From assembly GCA_903908025.1 (NCBI GenBank), contig CAIVQM010000082.1:1-11508 (forward strand): 11,508 bases of DNA, read 5' to 3'. The first letter of the stretch is position 1, and every line of letters begins with the position of its first letter. Below are positions 1 to 6,587 of this stretch, one piece after another. The notes below the pieces were generated by a model, which was not told where the DNA came from, searched no databases, and saw only the letters and a program-made list of their open reading frames with translations. The DNA comes from an uncultured bacterium (lineage in GTDB: Bacteria > Actinomycetota > Actinomycetes > S36-B12). A program made the translations under genes and the position numbers.

Positions 1-21
1 CCGATCTAGACCGCGCGCCGT

Positions 22-888
22 GTGAACGCCACGGATGTCCTCGGTGGCACCTACACACCACACTGCGCGGCAATCAATCCCGCCCGGCTGGTCAGGAGTC
101 TGGCGCGAAGCGTCGTGGCATCGGGCACGGTCATTCACGAGCACACCCGCGTCACGGCGATCGAACCCGGCATCGTTCGCACTGACCACGGCTCAGTGCG
201 GGCCGAGTACATCGTGCGGGCGACTGAGGGATACACGCGAACCCTGAAGGGCCACACCCGCACGCTCGCACCGGTGTATTCGCTCATGCTCGCAACCGAG
301 CCGCTGCCCGACGAGGTGTGGTCACAGATCGGCCTGGCCGAGCGGGAGACCTTCTCGGACGGCCGGCACCTGATCATCTACGGGCAACGCACATCCGACG
401 GTCGACTCGCCTTTGGCGGGCGTGGTGCTCCCTACCACTTCGGGTCTCGAATCACGCCCGAGCAGGATCGCAATGCCGCGGTCCATGCCGCGCTGTGGGA
501 GGTGCTGGTCGATCTGTTCCCGATCGTGAGCCGATCGTCCGTGACGCACACCTGGGGTGGCCCGCTCGGCATCCCGCGTGATTGGTGGGCATCGTGCGGC
601 CTGGACCTCAGCACGGGCCTGGCCTGGTCGGGTGGCTACGTCGGCGACGGTGTCGGTACTTCGAACCTCGGCGGACGCACCCTCGCAGACCTCATCACCG
701 GCACCGACTCCGACATCGTCGAACTGCCGTGGGTGGACCACCACTCCAAGCCGTGGGAGCCGGAGCCGTTCCGCTGGCTCGGCACCAATGTCGGGCTGCG
801 CGTCATGACCGGTGCCGACGACTCGGAGGCGCGCACCGGCCGCCCGTCGCGCCTCGCAGCCATGTTCGCAAAGAACCTGGGCCACTAG
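22..888 (+). CDS. FAD-dependent oxidoreductase (DadA/DAO family), C-terminal part with broken 5' end
   Basis: This is the substrate-binding and C-terminal part of a DAO-fold flavoprotein, the group that includes D-amino-acid dehydrogenase, glycine oxidase and gamma-glutamylputrescine oxidase; such enzymes oxidise the C-N bond of amines or amino acids using FAD. Visible family marks are LGGTYTPHCAAINPARLVR near the start, ATEPLP and GRHLIIYGQR in the middle, GRGAPYHFGSRI, HTWGGPLGIPRDW, and the C-terminal flavin-contacting stretch GGYVGDGVGTSNLGGRTLADL. The 288 residues lack the N-terminal GxGxxG nucleotide-binding fold; full relatives are roughly 450 residues or more. The open frame is closed by a TAG at 7-9, only 15 bases before the GTG at 22, although family similarity appears to continue upstream, so GTG is probably not a native start. 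The upstream part is outside the window. The VOC gene follows 40 bp later. Amine substrate unknown. Family call is firm; whether the gene is functional is uncertain. Confidence 0.8.
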   Translation: MNATDVLGGTYTPHCAAINPARLVRSLARSVVASGTVIHEHTRVTAIEPGIVRTDHGSVRAEYIVRATEGYTRTLKGHTRTLAPVYSLMLATEPLPDEVWSQIGLAERETFSDGRHLIIYGQRTSDGRLAFGGRGAPYHFGSRITPEQDRNAAVHAALWEVLVDLFPIVSRSSVTHTWGGPLGIPRDWWASCGLDLSTGLAWSGGYVGDGVGTSNLGGRTLADLITGTDSDIVELPWVDHHSKPWEPEPFRWLGTNVGLRVMTGADDSEARTGRPSRLAAMFAKNLGH

Positions 889-928
889 ACTCACCGGCAT
901 TCCCCTTCACCGAACGGCGGGAGACAGC

Positions 929-1396
929 GTGGAGATCCAGGAACTCGGACACCTCGTTCTTTACGTCCGCGACCTCAATCGGTCCGTGCACTTCTACCGT
1001 GACGTGCTGGGCTGGCGTTCTATCCTTGGCGCCGACGATGTCCCGATCGCATTTCCCGCTGCGGCCTTCGCTGCACCCTCCTTGCGGACGCACCATGAGT
1101 TGCTGCTGATCGAGGTGGGCATGGACGCCGCTGCCCTACCCGCCGGGCGGCGCGTGGGCATGTACCACTTCGGACTCAAGATCGGCGACAGCGACGACGA
1201 TCTGCGCGAGGCCGTCGCAACCCTCGCCGCCAATAGCGTTCCAATCATGGGCGCGAGCGACCACACCGTGACCCACAGCCTCTACATCGCGGATCCCGAC
1301 GGCAACGAGATCGAGCTCTACATCGATGTGCCCGGAGTCGACTGGCGGAATGATCCGACCCTGATCGCTGCGCCGATCAAGCCCCTTCGCCTGTAG
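929..1396 (+). CDS. VOC family protein (glyoxalase / extradiol dioxygenase fold)
   Basis: A 155-residue single-domain vicinal-oxygen-chelate protein. It opens with the first beta-alpha-beta unit (GHLVLYVRDLNRSVHFYRDVLGW, written in two parts: GHLVLYVRDLNRSV then HFYRDVLGW, residues 7-29) and ends with the second module, including MYHFGLKIGD (78-87) and DPDGNEIELYID (122-133). Candidate metal ligands are His8, His80 and Glu129, the usual 2-His-1-carboxylate layout, with HHE at 55-57 as a further possible contributor. The fold is used by glyoxalase I, ring-cleaving dioxygenases and antibiotic-binding proteins, so the exact reaction cannot be given. The GTG at 929 was chosen because the fold begins seven residues later and a purine-rich GGGAGA sits a few bases upstream; the frame is open farther 5' but that part overlaps the oxidoreductase. 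It is 40 bp behind the oxidoreductase and probably cotranscribed. Its last 20 bp overlap the opposite-strand heme-binding gene. Confidence 0.85.
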   Translation: MEIQELGHLVLYVRDLNRSVHFYRDVLGWRSILGADDVPIAFPAAAFAAPSLRTHHELLLIEVGMDAAALPAGRRVGMYHFGLKIGDSDDDLREAVATLAANSVPIMGASDHTVTHSLYIADPDGNEIELYIDVPGVDWRNDPTLIAAPIKPLRL

Positions 1397-2042
1397 CACC
1401 GCCCGCAAGTGGATTCGGCACAGGTGCGGCCGCGCGTACCAGACGGTTGGCATCGGTGTGGTCGAAAGGACCCGGGCGGCCATGCACCTCCAGGGTCGTG
1501 GTCTGCCGGTACGCCCACGTGTCGTCGTCGCCGATCCGGAAGGTGATCTCCCACGCGGTCGTATGGAATGCCGCATCAAGGAACGGGCTGGTGACGATCC
1601 CGAAGCTCGGATCGCCGACAGCGGCACGCAGCACGAACTTCCGATCGCCTGCCTCGGCATGGCCGCCGGCCATCGCCACCTGTGCACGCGGGATCGCCAG
1701 GGTCATGGCCACCAGTCCGGTCGCGGGCTCCCACAGCAGGTAGCCGACCTGGTCGTGGAAGGTCTCGATGCCACCGGGTCGCACGATGTGCTGGTGGTAG
1801 CGCAGCCCGTAGAACAGCTGCGGACCGTTCGTCTGCGGATCGATCGGCTCGAACGTCCAGGTCTCGGTATAGGGCTCTGTCTTGGACCCCTCGACCACCG
1901 GATGCGTGTCGCTGCCAGCCTCGCCCGTCCACGATCCGGCCAGCGGAGCCAGTGGACCCAGGTTGGCAAGCGTCTGCACGTCGGGATCGGGCTCGGTGAA
2001 GATGTCGGCGAGATAAGCCGCTGGGAACAGGTCGTCGCTCAT
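1377..2042 (-). CDS. Nitrobindin-like heme-binding beta-barrel protein (THAP4/FABP-like domain)
   Basis: A 221-residue soluble protein with the lipocalin/FABP-like barrel signature LGPLAPLAGSWTGEAG (residues 28-43; the G-x-W-x-G core is 36-40). It continues with ETWTFEPID (60-68), FYGLRYHQ, FHDQVGYLLWEPATG (95-109), SFGIVTSPFLDA and a C-terminal DHTDANRLVR (194-203). In nitrobindins a histidine near the C-terminus ligates ferric heme; His195 is the best candidate here by position, but this is inferred. Known members bind heme and have been linked to nitric oxide or peroxynitrite chemistry; the role of this longer bacterial subgroup is not settled. It begins 18 bp after the aldehyde dehydrogenase stop on the same strand, so it is probably the last gene of that unit. 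A GAGGT lies about 15 bases before the ATG, rather far for a ribosome binding site. The 3' end overlaps the VOC gene by 20 bp tail to tail. Confidence 0.8.
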   Translation of the reverse strand: MSDDLFPAAYLADIFTEPDPDVQTLANLGPLAPLAGSWTGEAGSDTHPVVEGSKTEPYTETWTFEPIDPQTNGPQLFYGLRYHQHIVRPGGIETFHDQVGYLLWEPATGLVAMTLAIPRAQVAMAGGHAEAGDRKFVLRAAVGDPSFGIVTSPFLDAAFHTTAWEITFRIGDDDTWAYRQTTTLEVHGRPGPFDHTDANRLVRAAAPVPNPLAGGATGEGA

Positions 2043-2060
2043 GCTGTCGATGCTACGACC

Positions 2061-3512
2061 TCACGAGGGAGTACCGGGTGCCGTGTAGGCCGTCTTCGAG
2101 GTGGTGAAGAACTCCACCGCCGCGGTGCCCTGCTCGCGCGGACCATGGCTGCTCTCGCCGCGGCCGCCGAACGGCACATGGAAGTCGACGCCCGCGGTCG
2201 GCAGGTTCACCATAACCATGCCAGCCTTGGAGTTGCGCTTGAAGTGCGAGGCCTCGGCAAGGTCCTTCGTGCAGATCCCTGCGGAGAGGTTCATCGTGCT
2301 GCCATTCGCGACTGCTAGCGCCTCGGCGTAGTCGGCCACCCGCACGACGGACATCACCGGGCCGAACACCTCCTCGCGGTTGATCGTGTCGGTGATCGAC
2401 GTACCGACGGCGAGCGCCGGCGACAGGTAGTGGCCGTCGGTAGCACCGTCAACACGATCGCCACCGACGATCTCGGCGCCTTCCGACCGCGCAATGTCGA
2501 TGTAACTGCGATCCTGGGCCAACTGCGACGCATCAACGACCGGGCCCATGTCGATGCCGCTCGTGCGCGCATCACCAATACTCCAGGCACCCATGCGTGC
2601 CGTGAGCCCGTCGACGAATGCGTCGTGCACGCCGTCGGTCACAACGAGGATCGATGACGCCGTGCAGCGCTGACCGGTCGAGCCGAAGCCGCCCTGCATC
2701 GCACACTCCACCGCAACAGCCAAGTCCGCGCGCTCGGTCACGACCAGTGGGTTCTTGCCACCGAGTTCGAGCTGCACCTTGATGCCGCTGCCCGCACTGC
2801 CGGCGAGGATGCCGCGACCCGTCTCGACCGAGCCCGTGAACGTCACGGCCGACACGGCCGGGTCACCGGTGAGCACGGGGCCCACAACGGACCCGCGACC
2901 CAGCACCAGATTGAGCACGCCAGCAGGCAGGCCGGCGCGATTGACGATGTCGACAAGCTCCCATGCACTAGCCGGGACGAGGTCGGCCGGCTTGAACACG
3001 ACGGTGTTGCCGAACGCGAGGGCCGGGGCGATCTTCCACGCCGGGATGGCGATCGGGAAGTTCCACGGCGTGATGACGCTGACGACGCCGACCGGCTCGC
3101 GGGTGACGGTGATGTCGATGCCTGGTCGAACGGAGTCGAGGGCCTGGCCGTGCGGCTGCAGAGCAACGCCGGCGAAGTACTTCATGATCTGCGCGGCACG
3201 CACGACCTCGCCGCGTGCCTCCGGGTAGGTCTTGCCCTCTTCGCGCGCGAGGAGATCGCCGAGCTCGTCGGCGCGCGCGATGATCTCGGTGCCCGCGCGA
3301 TCGAGGACCTCAGCACGCTGCCACGGAGTGGTGCGCGACCACGCGGTGAATGCCGCCGCGGCCGCAGCGACAGCGTCAGCCGCAACGCCCGTGCCGCCCA
3401 GCGAGGCCACAGCCACGATGTCGCTCAGGTCCGACGGGTTCACATCGGGACGATCTTCGGACCCAGCGACGGCCTGTCCGCCGACAACCGAAGTCAGCAG
3501 GCGCTGGCTCAT
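2061..3512 (-). CDS. NAD(P)-dependent aldehyde dehydrogenase, alpha-ketoglutarate/glutarate semialdehyde dehydrogenase-like
   Basis: A complete 483-residue member of the aldehyde dehydrogenase superfamily, which oxidises aldehydes to carboxylates. Catalytic residues are all present: Asn151 in TPWNFP, Lys174 in FKPAD, Glu249 in LELGGKNP, Cys283 in GQRCTAS, and the cofactor-binding Glu381 in EEVFGP. The C-terminal pattern VNLPTAGVDFHVPFGGRGES (435-454) followed by HGPREQG resembles alpha-ketoglutaric semialdehyde (2,5-dioxovalerate) dehydrogenases of the YcbD type, whose substrates are omega-semialdehydes of C5 acids. With the neighbouring glutaryl-CoA-dehydrogenase-like gene, glutarate semialdehyde is an attractive substrate, but this is inference. 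The ATG at 3510-3512 overlaps the upstream TGA as ATGA, implying translational coupling; the frame stays open much farther upstream but that portion lies across the dehydrogenase gene. No clear Shine-Dalgarno precedes it, in line with coupling. Confidence 0.92.
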   Translation of the reverse strand: MSQRLLTSVVGGQAVAGSEDRPDVNPSDLSDIVAVASLGGTGVAADAVAAAAAAFTAWSRTTPWQRAEVLDRAGTEIIARADELGDLLAREEGKTYPEARGEVVRAAQIMKYFAGVALQPHGQALDSVRPGIDITVTREPVGVVSVITPWNFPIAIPAWKIAPALAFGNTVVFKPADLVPASAWELVDIVNRAGLPAGVLNLVLGRGSVVGPVLTGDPAVSAVTFTGSVETGRGILAGSAGSGIKVQLELGGKNPLVVTERADLAVAVECAMQGGFGSTGQRCTASSILVVTDGVHDAFVDGLTARMGAWSIGDARTSGIDMGPVVDASQLAQDRSYIDIARSEGAEIVGGDRVDGATDGHYLSPALAVGTSITDTINREEVFGPVMSVVRVADYAEALAVANGSTMNLSAGICTKDLAEASHFKRNSKAGMVMVNLPTAGVDFHVPFGGRGESSHGPREQGTAAVEFFTTSKTAYTAPGTPS

Positions 3513-4684
3513 CGGTAGGCCGCAATCCCGGTCAGCGCTTCGCCGACCACAAGCGTATGCATCTCGTTGGTGCCCTCGTACGTGAAGACCGACTCGAGGT
3601 TGTTCATGTGCCGGATGATCGGGTACTCCAGCGTGATGCCGTTGCCACCGAGGATGCCGCGGCATTCGCGGGCGATCGCCAGCGCCTCGCGCGCATTGTT
3701 CAGTTTGCCCAGACTGACCTGCTCCGGTCGTACGAGGTGCTCGTCCTTCAACCGCCCGAGGTGCAGGGCAAGCAGCATGCCCTTGCCCAGTTCGAGGGCC
3801 ATGTCGGCGAACTTCTTCTGGGTGAGCTGGAACGCGGCGATCGGCTTGTCGAACTGCTCGCGCTCGATGCTGTAGTTGATGGCCGTCTCGAGGCAGTCGC
3901 GTGCAGCACCGAGGGTGCCGAAGACGATGCCGAACCGCGCCTCGTTCAAGCACGACAGCGGGCCGCGCAGACCTGAGACCTCGGGGAGCACGGCATCGCC
4001 TGGCAGGCGCACTCCGTCAAGGACCAACTCACTGGTGACGGACGCACGCAGCGACATCTTCTTGTGGATCACGTTCGCCTGGAATCCGGGAGTGTCGGTC
4101 GGAACGACGAACCCGCGGATGCGGTCGTCGGTCTGCGCCCACACGACGGCAACGTCGGCGACGTTGCCGTTGGTGATCCACATCTTGGAACCCTCGAGCA
4201 CCCAGTCGTCGCCGTCACGGCGTGCGTGCGTGCGCATGCCGCCAGGGTTGGAGCCGAAGTCGGCCTCGGTCAGCCCGAAGCAGCCGATCGCGTCACCAGC
4301 GGCCATGCGCGGGAGCCACTCCTGCTTCTGCTCCTCCGAGCCGAACGCATGGATGGCGTACATCGCGAGCGACCCCTGCACGCTGACCAGCGAGCGGATC
4401 CCCGAGTCGCCCGCCTCGAGTTCAAGACAAGCAAGTCCGTAGGCGACGGCGGACATGCCCTGGCAGCCGTAGCCCTCCAGGTGCATGCCCAGCACCCCGA
4501 GCGTGCCGAGATCCTTCGCCAGTTCACGCGCGGGGATCTTGCCCTCCTCGAACCAGTCGGCGATATGCGGCCGGATCTCGGAGTCGACGAACTCGCGCAC
4601 CACGTCGCGGATCGCCCGCTCCTCCTCGGACAGCAGGTGGTCGATGGCGAACAGCCCGAAGGGCGATTGCGGCGGGCGGGTCAT
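3509..4684 (-). CDS. gcdH: Acyl-CoA dehydrogenase, glutaryl-CoA dehydrogenase-like
   Basis: A 391-residue FAD enzyme of the acyl-CoA dehydrogenase family. Glutaryl-CoA dehydrogenase oxidatively decarboxylates glutaryl-CoA to crotonyl-CoA and CO2, passing electrons to ETF. Features seen: CFGLTEADFGSNPGG (135-149), the flavin segment WVLEGSKMWITNG (161-173), SLRASVTSELVLDGV (211-225), LGGNGI (345-350) and the catalytic base Glu370 in YEGTNEMHTL. Arg97-Ser98 in IRSLVSVQGSL occupies the place of human GCDH Arg94-Ser95, which contact the distal carboxylate of glutaryl-CoA; simple monocarboxylic acyl-CoA dehydrogenases lack this arginine. Together these favour the glutaryl-CoA group over short-chain enzymes. 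Translation starts at an ATG three bases after a strong AGGAGGA (4688-4694). The gene heads a unit with the aldehyde dehydrogenase (ATGA overlap). Its 92-bp upstream gap holds two palindromic operators. The exact substrate remains inferred. Confidence 0.9.
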   Translation of the reverse strand: MTRPPQSPFGLFAIDHLLSEEERAIRDVVREFVDSEIRPHIADWFEEGKIPARELAKDLGTLGVLGMHLEGYGCQGMSAVAYGLACLELEAGDSGIRSLVSVQGSLAMYAIHAFGSEEQKQEWLPRMAAGDAIGCFGLTEADFGSNPGGMRTHARRDGDDWVLEGSKMWITNGNVADVAVVWAQTDDRIRGFVVPTDTPGFQANVIHKKMSLRASVTSELVLDGVRLPGDAVLPEVSGLRGPLSCLNEARFGIVFGTLGAARDCLETAINYSIEREQFDKPIAAFQLTQKKFADMALELGKGMLLALHLGRLKDEHLVRPEQVSLGKLNNAREALAIARECRGILGGNGITLEYPIIRHMNNLESVFTYEGTNEMHTLVVGEALTGIAAYR

Positions 4685-4730
4685 GGGTCCTCCTGGTGCG
4701 GGTTGGGATCGGTGCGGAAGATCAACGGTG

Positions 4731-4744
4731 GATTGGATCCAATC
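4731..4744. promoter_or_regulatory. Perfect palindromic operator, site 1 (probable GntR/FCD binding site)
   Basis: GATTGGATCCAATC is a perfect 14-bp inverted repeat in the gap between gntR and the glutaryl-CoA dehydrogenase gene. Size and two-fold symmetry suit a dimeric winged-helix regulator of the FadR/FCD group. Its centre is 19 bp from that of site 2, about two helical turns, so two dimers could sit on nearly the same face of the DNA. It begins about where transcription from the proposed promoter would start. Confidence 0.7.
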
Positions 4745-4756
4745 TGTCGGATTGTA
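4744..4756 (-). promoter_or_regulatory. Proposed promoter -10 and start region for the dehydrogenase-aldehyde dehydrogenase unit
   Basis: On the minus strand TACAAT (4756 down to 4751) is a good -10 hexamer. Transcription would begin near 4744-4745, giving a leader of about 60 bases that includes AGGAGGA just before the ATG. I see no clear -35 hexamer at normal spacing, which is common in actinobacteria. The -10 lies inside operator site 2 and the leader begins in site 1, so a bound protein would repress. Predicted by eye only. Confidence 0.45.
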
Positions 4757-4763
4757 TCCAATC
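4750..4763. promoter_or_regulatory. Palindromic operator, site 2, overlapping the -10 of the dehydrogenase promoter
   Basis: GATTGTATCCAATC matches site 1 except for one base and keeps six of seven symmetric pairs. Fifteen bases, CGGATTGTATCCAAT at 4748-4762, recur exactly at 6579-6593 in front of the CoA-transferase. On the minus strand it reads GATTGGATACAATC and so contains TACAAT. Confidence 0.7.
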
Positions 4764-4776
4764 AGGCGTGTTCAGG

Positions 4777-5427
4777 CTAGCGGTCACGCGCCGCCAGGAT
4801 GGCGCTCACGGCGCCGACGGAGTGCTCCCGATGCTCATCATGCAGGCGCACCAGTGTCTCGGCATCCCGCTTCCGAAGTGCGCTGAGCATCCGGGTGTGC
4901 TCCCGGGCCACCCGATCGCGGTTCTCCGGGCCTTGGAAGTACAGCGCCCGATATGCATCGGTGGCCTCCCAGAGCTGGCGCAGGATCCGGGACAGCCGCG
5001 GCAGCCCGGCCGCGTCGAAGATGGCGAAGTGGAACCGCCGGTTCGCGGCCGTCATCGCGATGACATCGACCGCCCCCGCCGCCGTCTGGACCTCAGCGAG
5101 CAGTTCCGCCAGCGCATCGACAGCGTCGTCGCCCAAGATCGGCACGGCCTGCCGGATCGCCTCGGCCTCGAGGATGGAACGCAGCCGGTACACCTCGAGC
5201 AGGTCGGCGACACTGAGCTCGGCGACGAAGTAGCCGCGGTGCGGGTGGTACACCACCTGACCCTCGCTCTCGAGGGTCTTGAGCGCTTCGCGAATCGGGA
5301 CCCGACTCACGCCGTATCGCTCGGCGAGCAGTTCCTGCACGACCTGATCCCCCGGCCCCAGGCGACCGGTGAGGATGTCGGATCGGAGCGAGACGAGCAC
5401 CGTCTCCTGCGTCGTGGCCCGGGTCAT
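4777..5427 (-). CDS. GntR family transcriptional regulator, FCD (FadR-type) subfamily
   Basis: A 216-residue regulator. The N-terminal winged helix (about residues 5-72) shows the standard pattern: LRSDILTGRLGPGDQV, LAERYGVSRVPIREAL (34-49) and EGQVVYHPHRGYFVA. The C-terminal FCD domain is all-helical and binds the effector, usually a carboxylate, commonly around a metal held by one Asp/Asn and three His; here NRRFH gives Asn129 and His133, EHTRML gives His177, and HDEH gives His199. Asn129 stands where many relatives have Asp. The ATG overlaps the CoA-transferase TGA as ATGA, so the two are cotranscribed and translationally coupled. Operators in front of its own unit and of the next unit suggest it represses both and itself until an effector, possibly glutarate or an acyl-CoA, is present. 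The effector is not shown by the sequence. Confidence 0.93.
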   Translation of the reverse strand: MTRATTQETVLVSLRSDILTGRLGPGDQVVQELLAERYGVSRVPIREALKTLESEGQVVYHPHRGYFVAELSVADLLEVYRLRSILEAEAIRQAVPILGDDAVDALAELLAEVQTAAGAVDVIAMTAANRRFHFAIFDAAGLPRLSRILRQLWEATDAYRALYFQGPENRDRVAREHTRMLSALRKRDAETLVRLHDEHREHSVGAVSAILAARDR

Positions 5428-6575
5428 GCCGGCCCCAGACCCAGCAGCGCCAGGACCGCGGCCCGATCCTCATCGACATGCGAGGGCGCAGAGCGGTAGG
5501 AGGCGGGTGTGCGCGAGTAGGACACCGGGTTGGCGACCTGACGCTGCGGGGCGCTGCGGCGCACATCGGAGACCTCGACCACCGGCTCGAGCCCCAGCCG
5601 TTCGGCGAGCGCGAACCCCTGAGCGATGTCGTTGATGGGACCGCACGGGACACCAGCTGCCGTCAGTTCGTCCTGCCAGGCATCGGCGGGCCGCTGCCTG
5701 AGTCGCCCCTCGATCTCCGCTGTCAGGGCTACGCGATTCCCGACCCGGGCTGCATTGGTCGCGAAACGTGGATCCGCGGCGAGACCGGGATTGCCCAGGA
5801 CTTCCGCCAGACGCGCGAACTGACCGTCGTTCCCCACCGCGAGGATCATCGGTCGATCGGCTGCGGAGTACACCTCGTAGGGCGAGATCGAGGGATGCGC
5901 ATTGCCCATGAACCGCGGAACGACCCCAGCCCCGACGAAGGCCGATGCCTGATTGACCAGCGACGATTGCAGGCTGGTGAGCAGCGTCGCCTCGACTCGC
6001 TGGCCCTCGCCGGTGCGATCACGGTGGTGAAGGGCGGCCAGGATCGCCACCGACGCGTGCAGACCGGTGAGCACATCCACAACCGCAACTCCAGCCTTCG
6101 TCGGCTCCGTCGAGCCCGTGATGCTCATCAGCCCACCCATCGCCTGCACAAGGAGGTCGTATCCGGGGAGGTCGCTGCCAAGGCCGGAGCCGAAGCCGCT
6201 GATGGAGCAGTACACGACCGCCGGGTTGACGGCACTGACCTGCTGGTAATCCAGTCCGAACCGGGCGAGAGCACCGGGCTTGTAGTTCTCTACGAGGACA
6301 TCAGCGCGGGCCGCGAGCGCAACGGCGATCTCGCGGTCGGCCGCATCGGACAGGTCGAGGGCGATCGAGGCCTTGTTGCGGTTGACCGACTGGAAGTAGG
6401 TGGACTGGCCGTCGGCCGCGAACGGCGGGCCCCATGCCCGGGTGTCGTCGCCCGCCCCGGGCCGCTCCACCTTGACCACCGTTGCGCCGAGGTCGGCCAG
6501 CAGCATCGTGGCGTAGGGGCCAGCAAGCACGCGGGAGAAGTCCGCCACCACGATGCCGTCCAGTGCGCCAGTCAC
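5424..6575 (-). CDS. Class III (CaiB/BaiF family) CoA-transferase
   Basis: A 383-residue family III CoA-transferase, moving CoA between carboxylic acids through an aspartyl-CoA thioester intermediate. It opens with LDGIVVADFSRVLAGPYATM (5-24), then LGATVVKVERPGAGDDTRAW, NRNKASIALDL, DVLVENYKPG, GYDLLVQAMGGLMSITG and AGVAVVDVLTGLHA. Asp167 in VVDVLTG aligns with the catalytic Asp169 of formyl-CoA transferase. The family includes the mitochondrial enzyme SUGCT, which makes glutaryl-CoA from glutarate with succinyl-CoA as donor; with the dehydrogenase downstream, that is the favoured role, though donors and acceptors cannot be read from the sequence. The GTG at 6573-6575 is chosen because the conserved fold begins four residues later and an operator/promoter lies immediately upstream; the frame remains open farther 5' but inside prpE. 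No Shine-Dalgarno is present, suggesting a leaderless message. The stop overlaps the gntR start as ATGA. Confidence 0.92.
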   Translation of the reverse strand: MTGALDGIVVADFSRVLAGPYATMLLADLGATVVKVERPGAGDDTRAWGPPFAADGQSTYFQSVNRNKASIALDLSDAADREIAVALAARADVLVENYKPGALARFGLDYQQVSAVNPAVVYCSISGFGSGLGSDLPGYDLLVQAMGGLMSITGSTEPTKAGVAVVDVLTGLHASVAILAALHHRDRTGEGQRVEATLLTSLQSSLVNQASAFVGAGVVPRFMGNAHPSISPYEVYSAADRPMILAVGNDGQFARLAEVLGNPGLAADPRFATNAARVGNRVALTAEIEGRLRQRPADAWQDELTAAGVPCGPINDIAQGFALAERLGLEPVVEVSDVRRSAPQRQVANPVSYSRTPASYRSAPSHVDEDRAAVLALLGLGPA

Positions 6576-6587
6576 CGCCGGATTGTA
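6576..6587 (-). promoter_or_regulatory. Proposed -10 for a leaderless CoA-transferase-gntR transcript
   Basis: The minus strand carries TACAAT at 6587 down to 6582. Six bases (CCGGCG) separate it from the GTG, so transcription would start at or next to the first base of the start codon. The absence of any Shine-Dalgarno agrees with this. The hexamer is inside operator site 3. No clear -35 is seen. Prediction by eye. Confidence 0.5.

Noticed and set aside
812..928. N-terminal extension of the VOC gene
   Set aside because: It overlaps the oxidoreductase in another frame and adds arginine-rich sequence not found in VOC proteins.
1458..2318. Plus-strand open frame of 286 codons opposite the heme-binding and aldehyde dehydrogenase genes
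   Set aside because: It runs across two real genes and their junction, with arginine-rich composition and no family features.
3513..3953. N-terminal extension of the aldehyde dehydrogenase frame
   Set aside because: The extra codons lie out of frame over the dehydrogenase gene and encode arginine/histidine-rich sequence; the ATGA junction and normal family length support the 3512 start.
4735..4740. GGATCC within operator 1 as merely a six-base restriction palindrome
   Set aside because: The symmetry extends to 14 bp and the flanking arms recur twice, so chance alone is a poor explanation.
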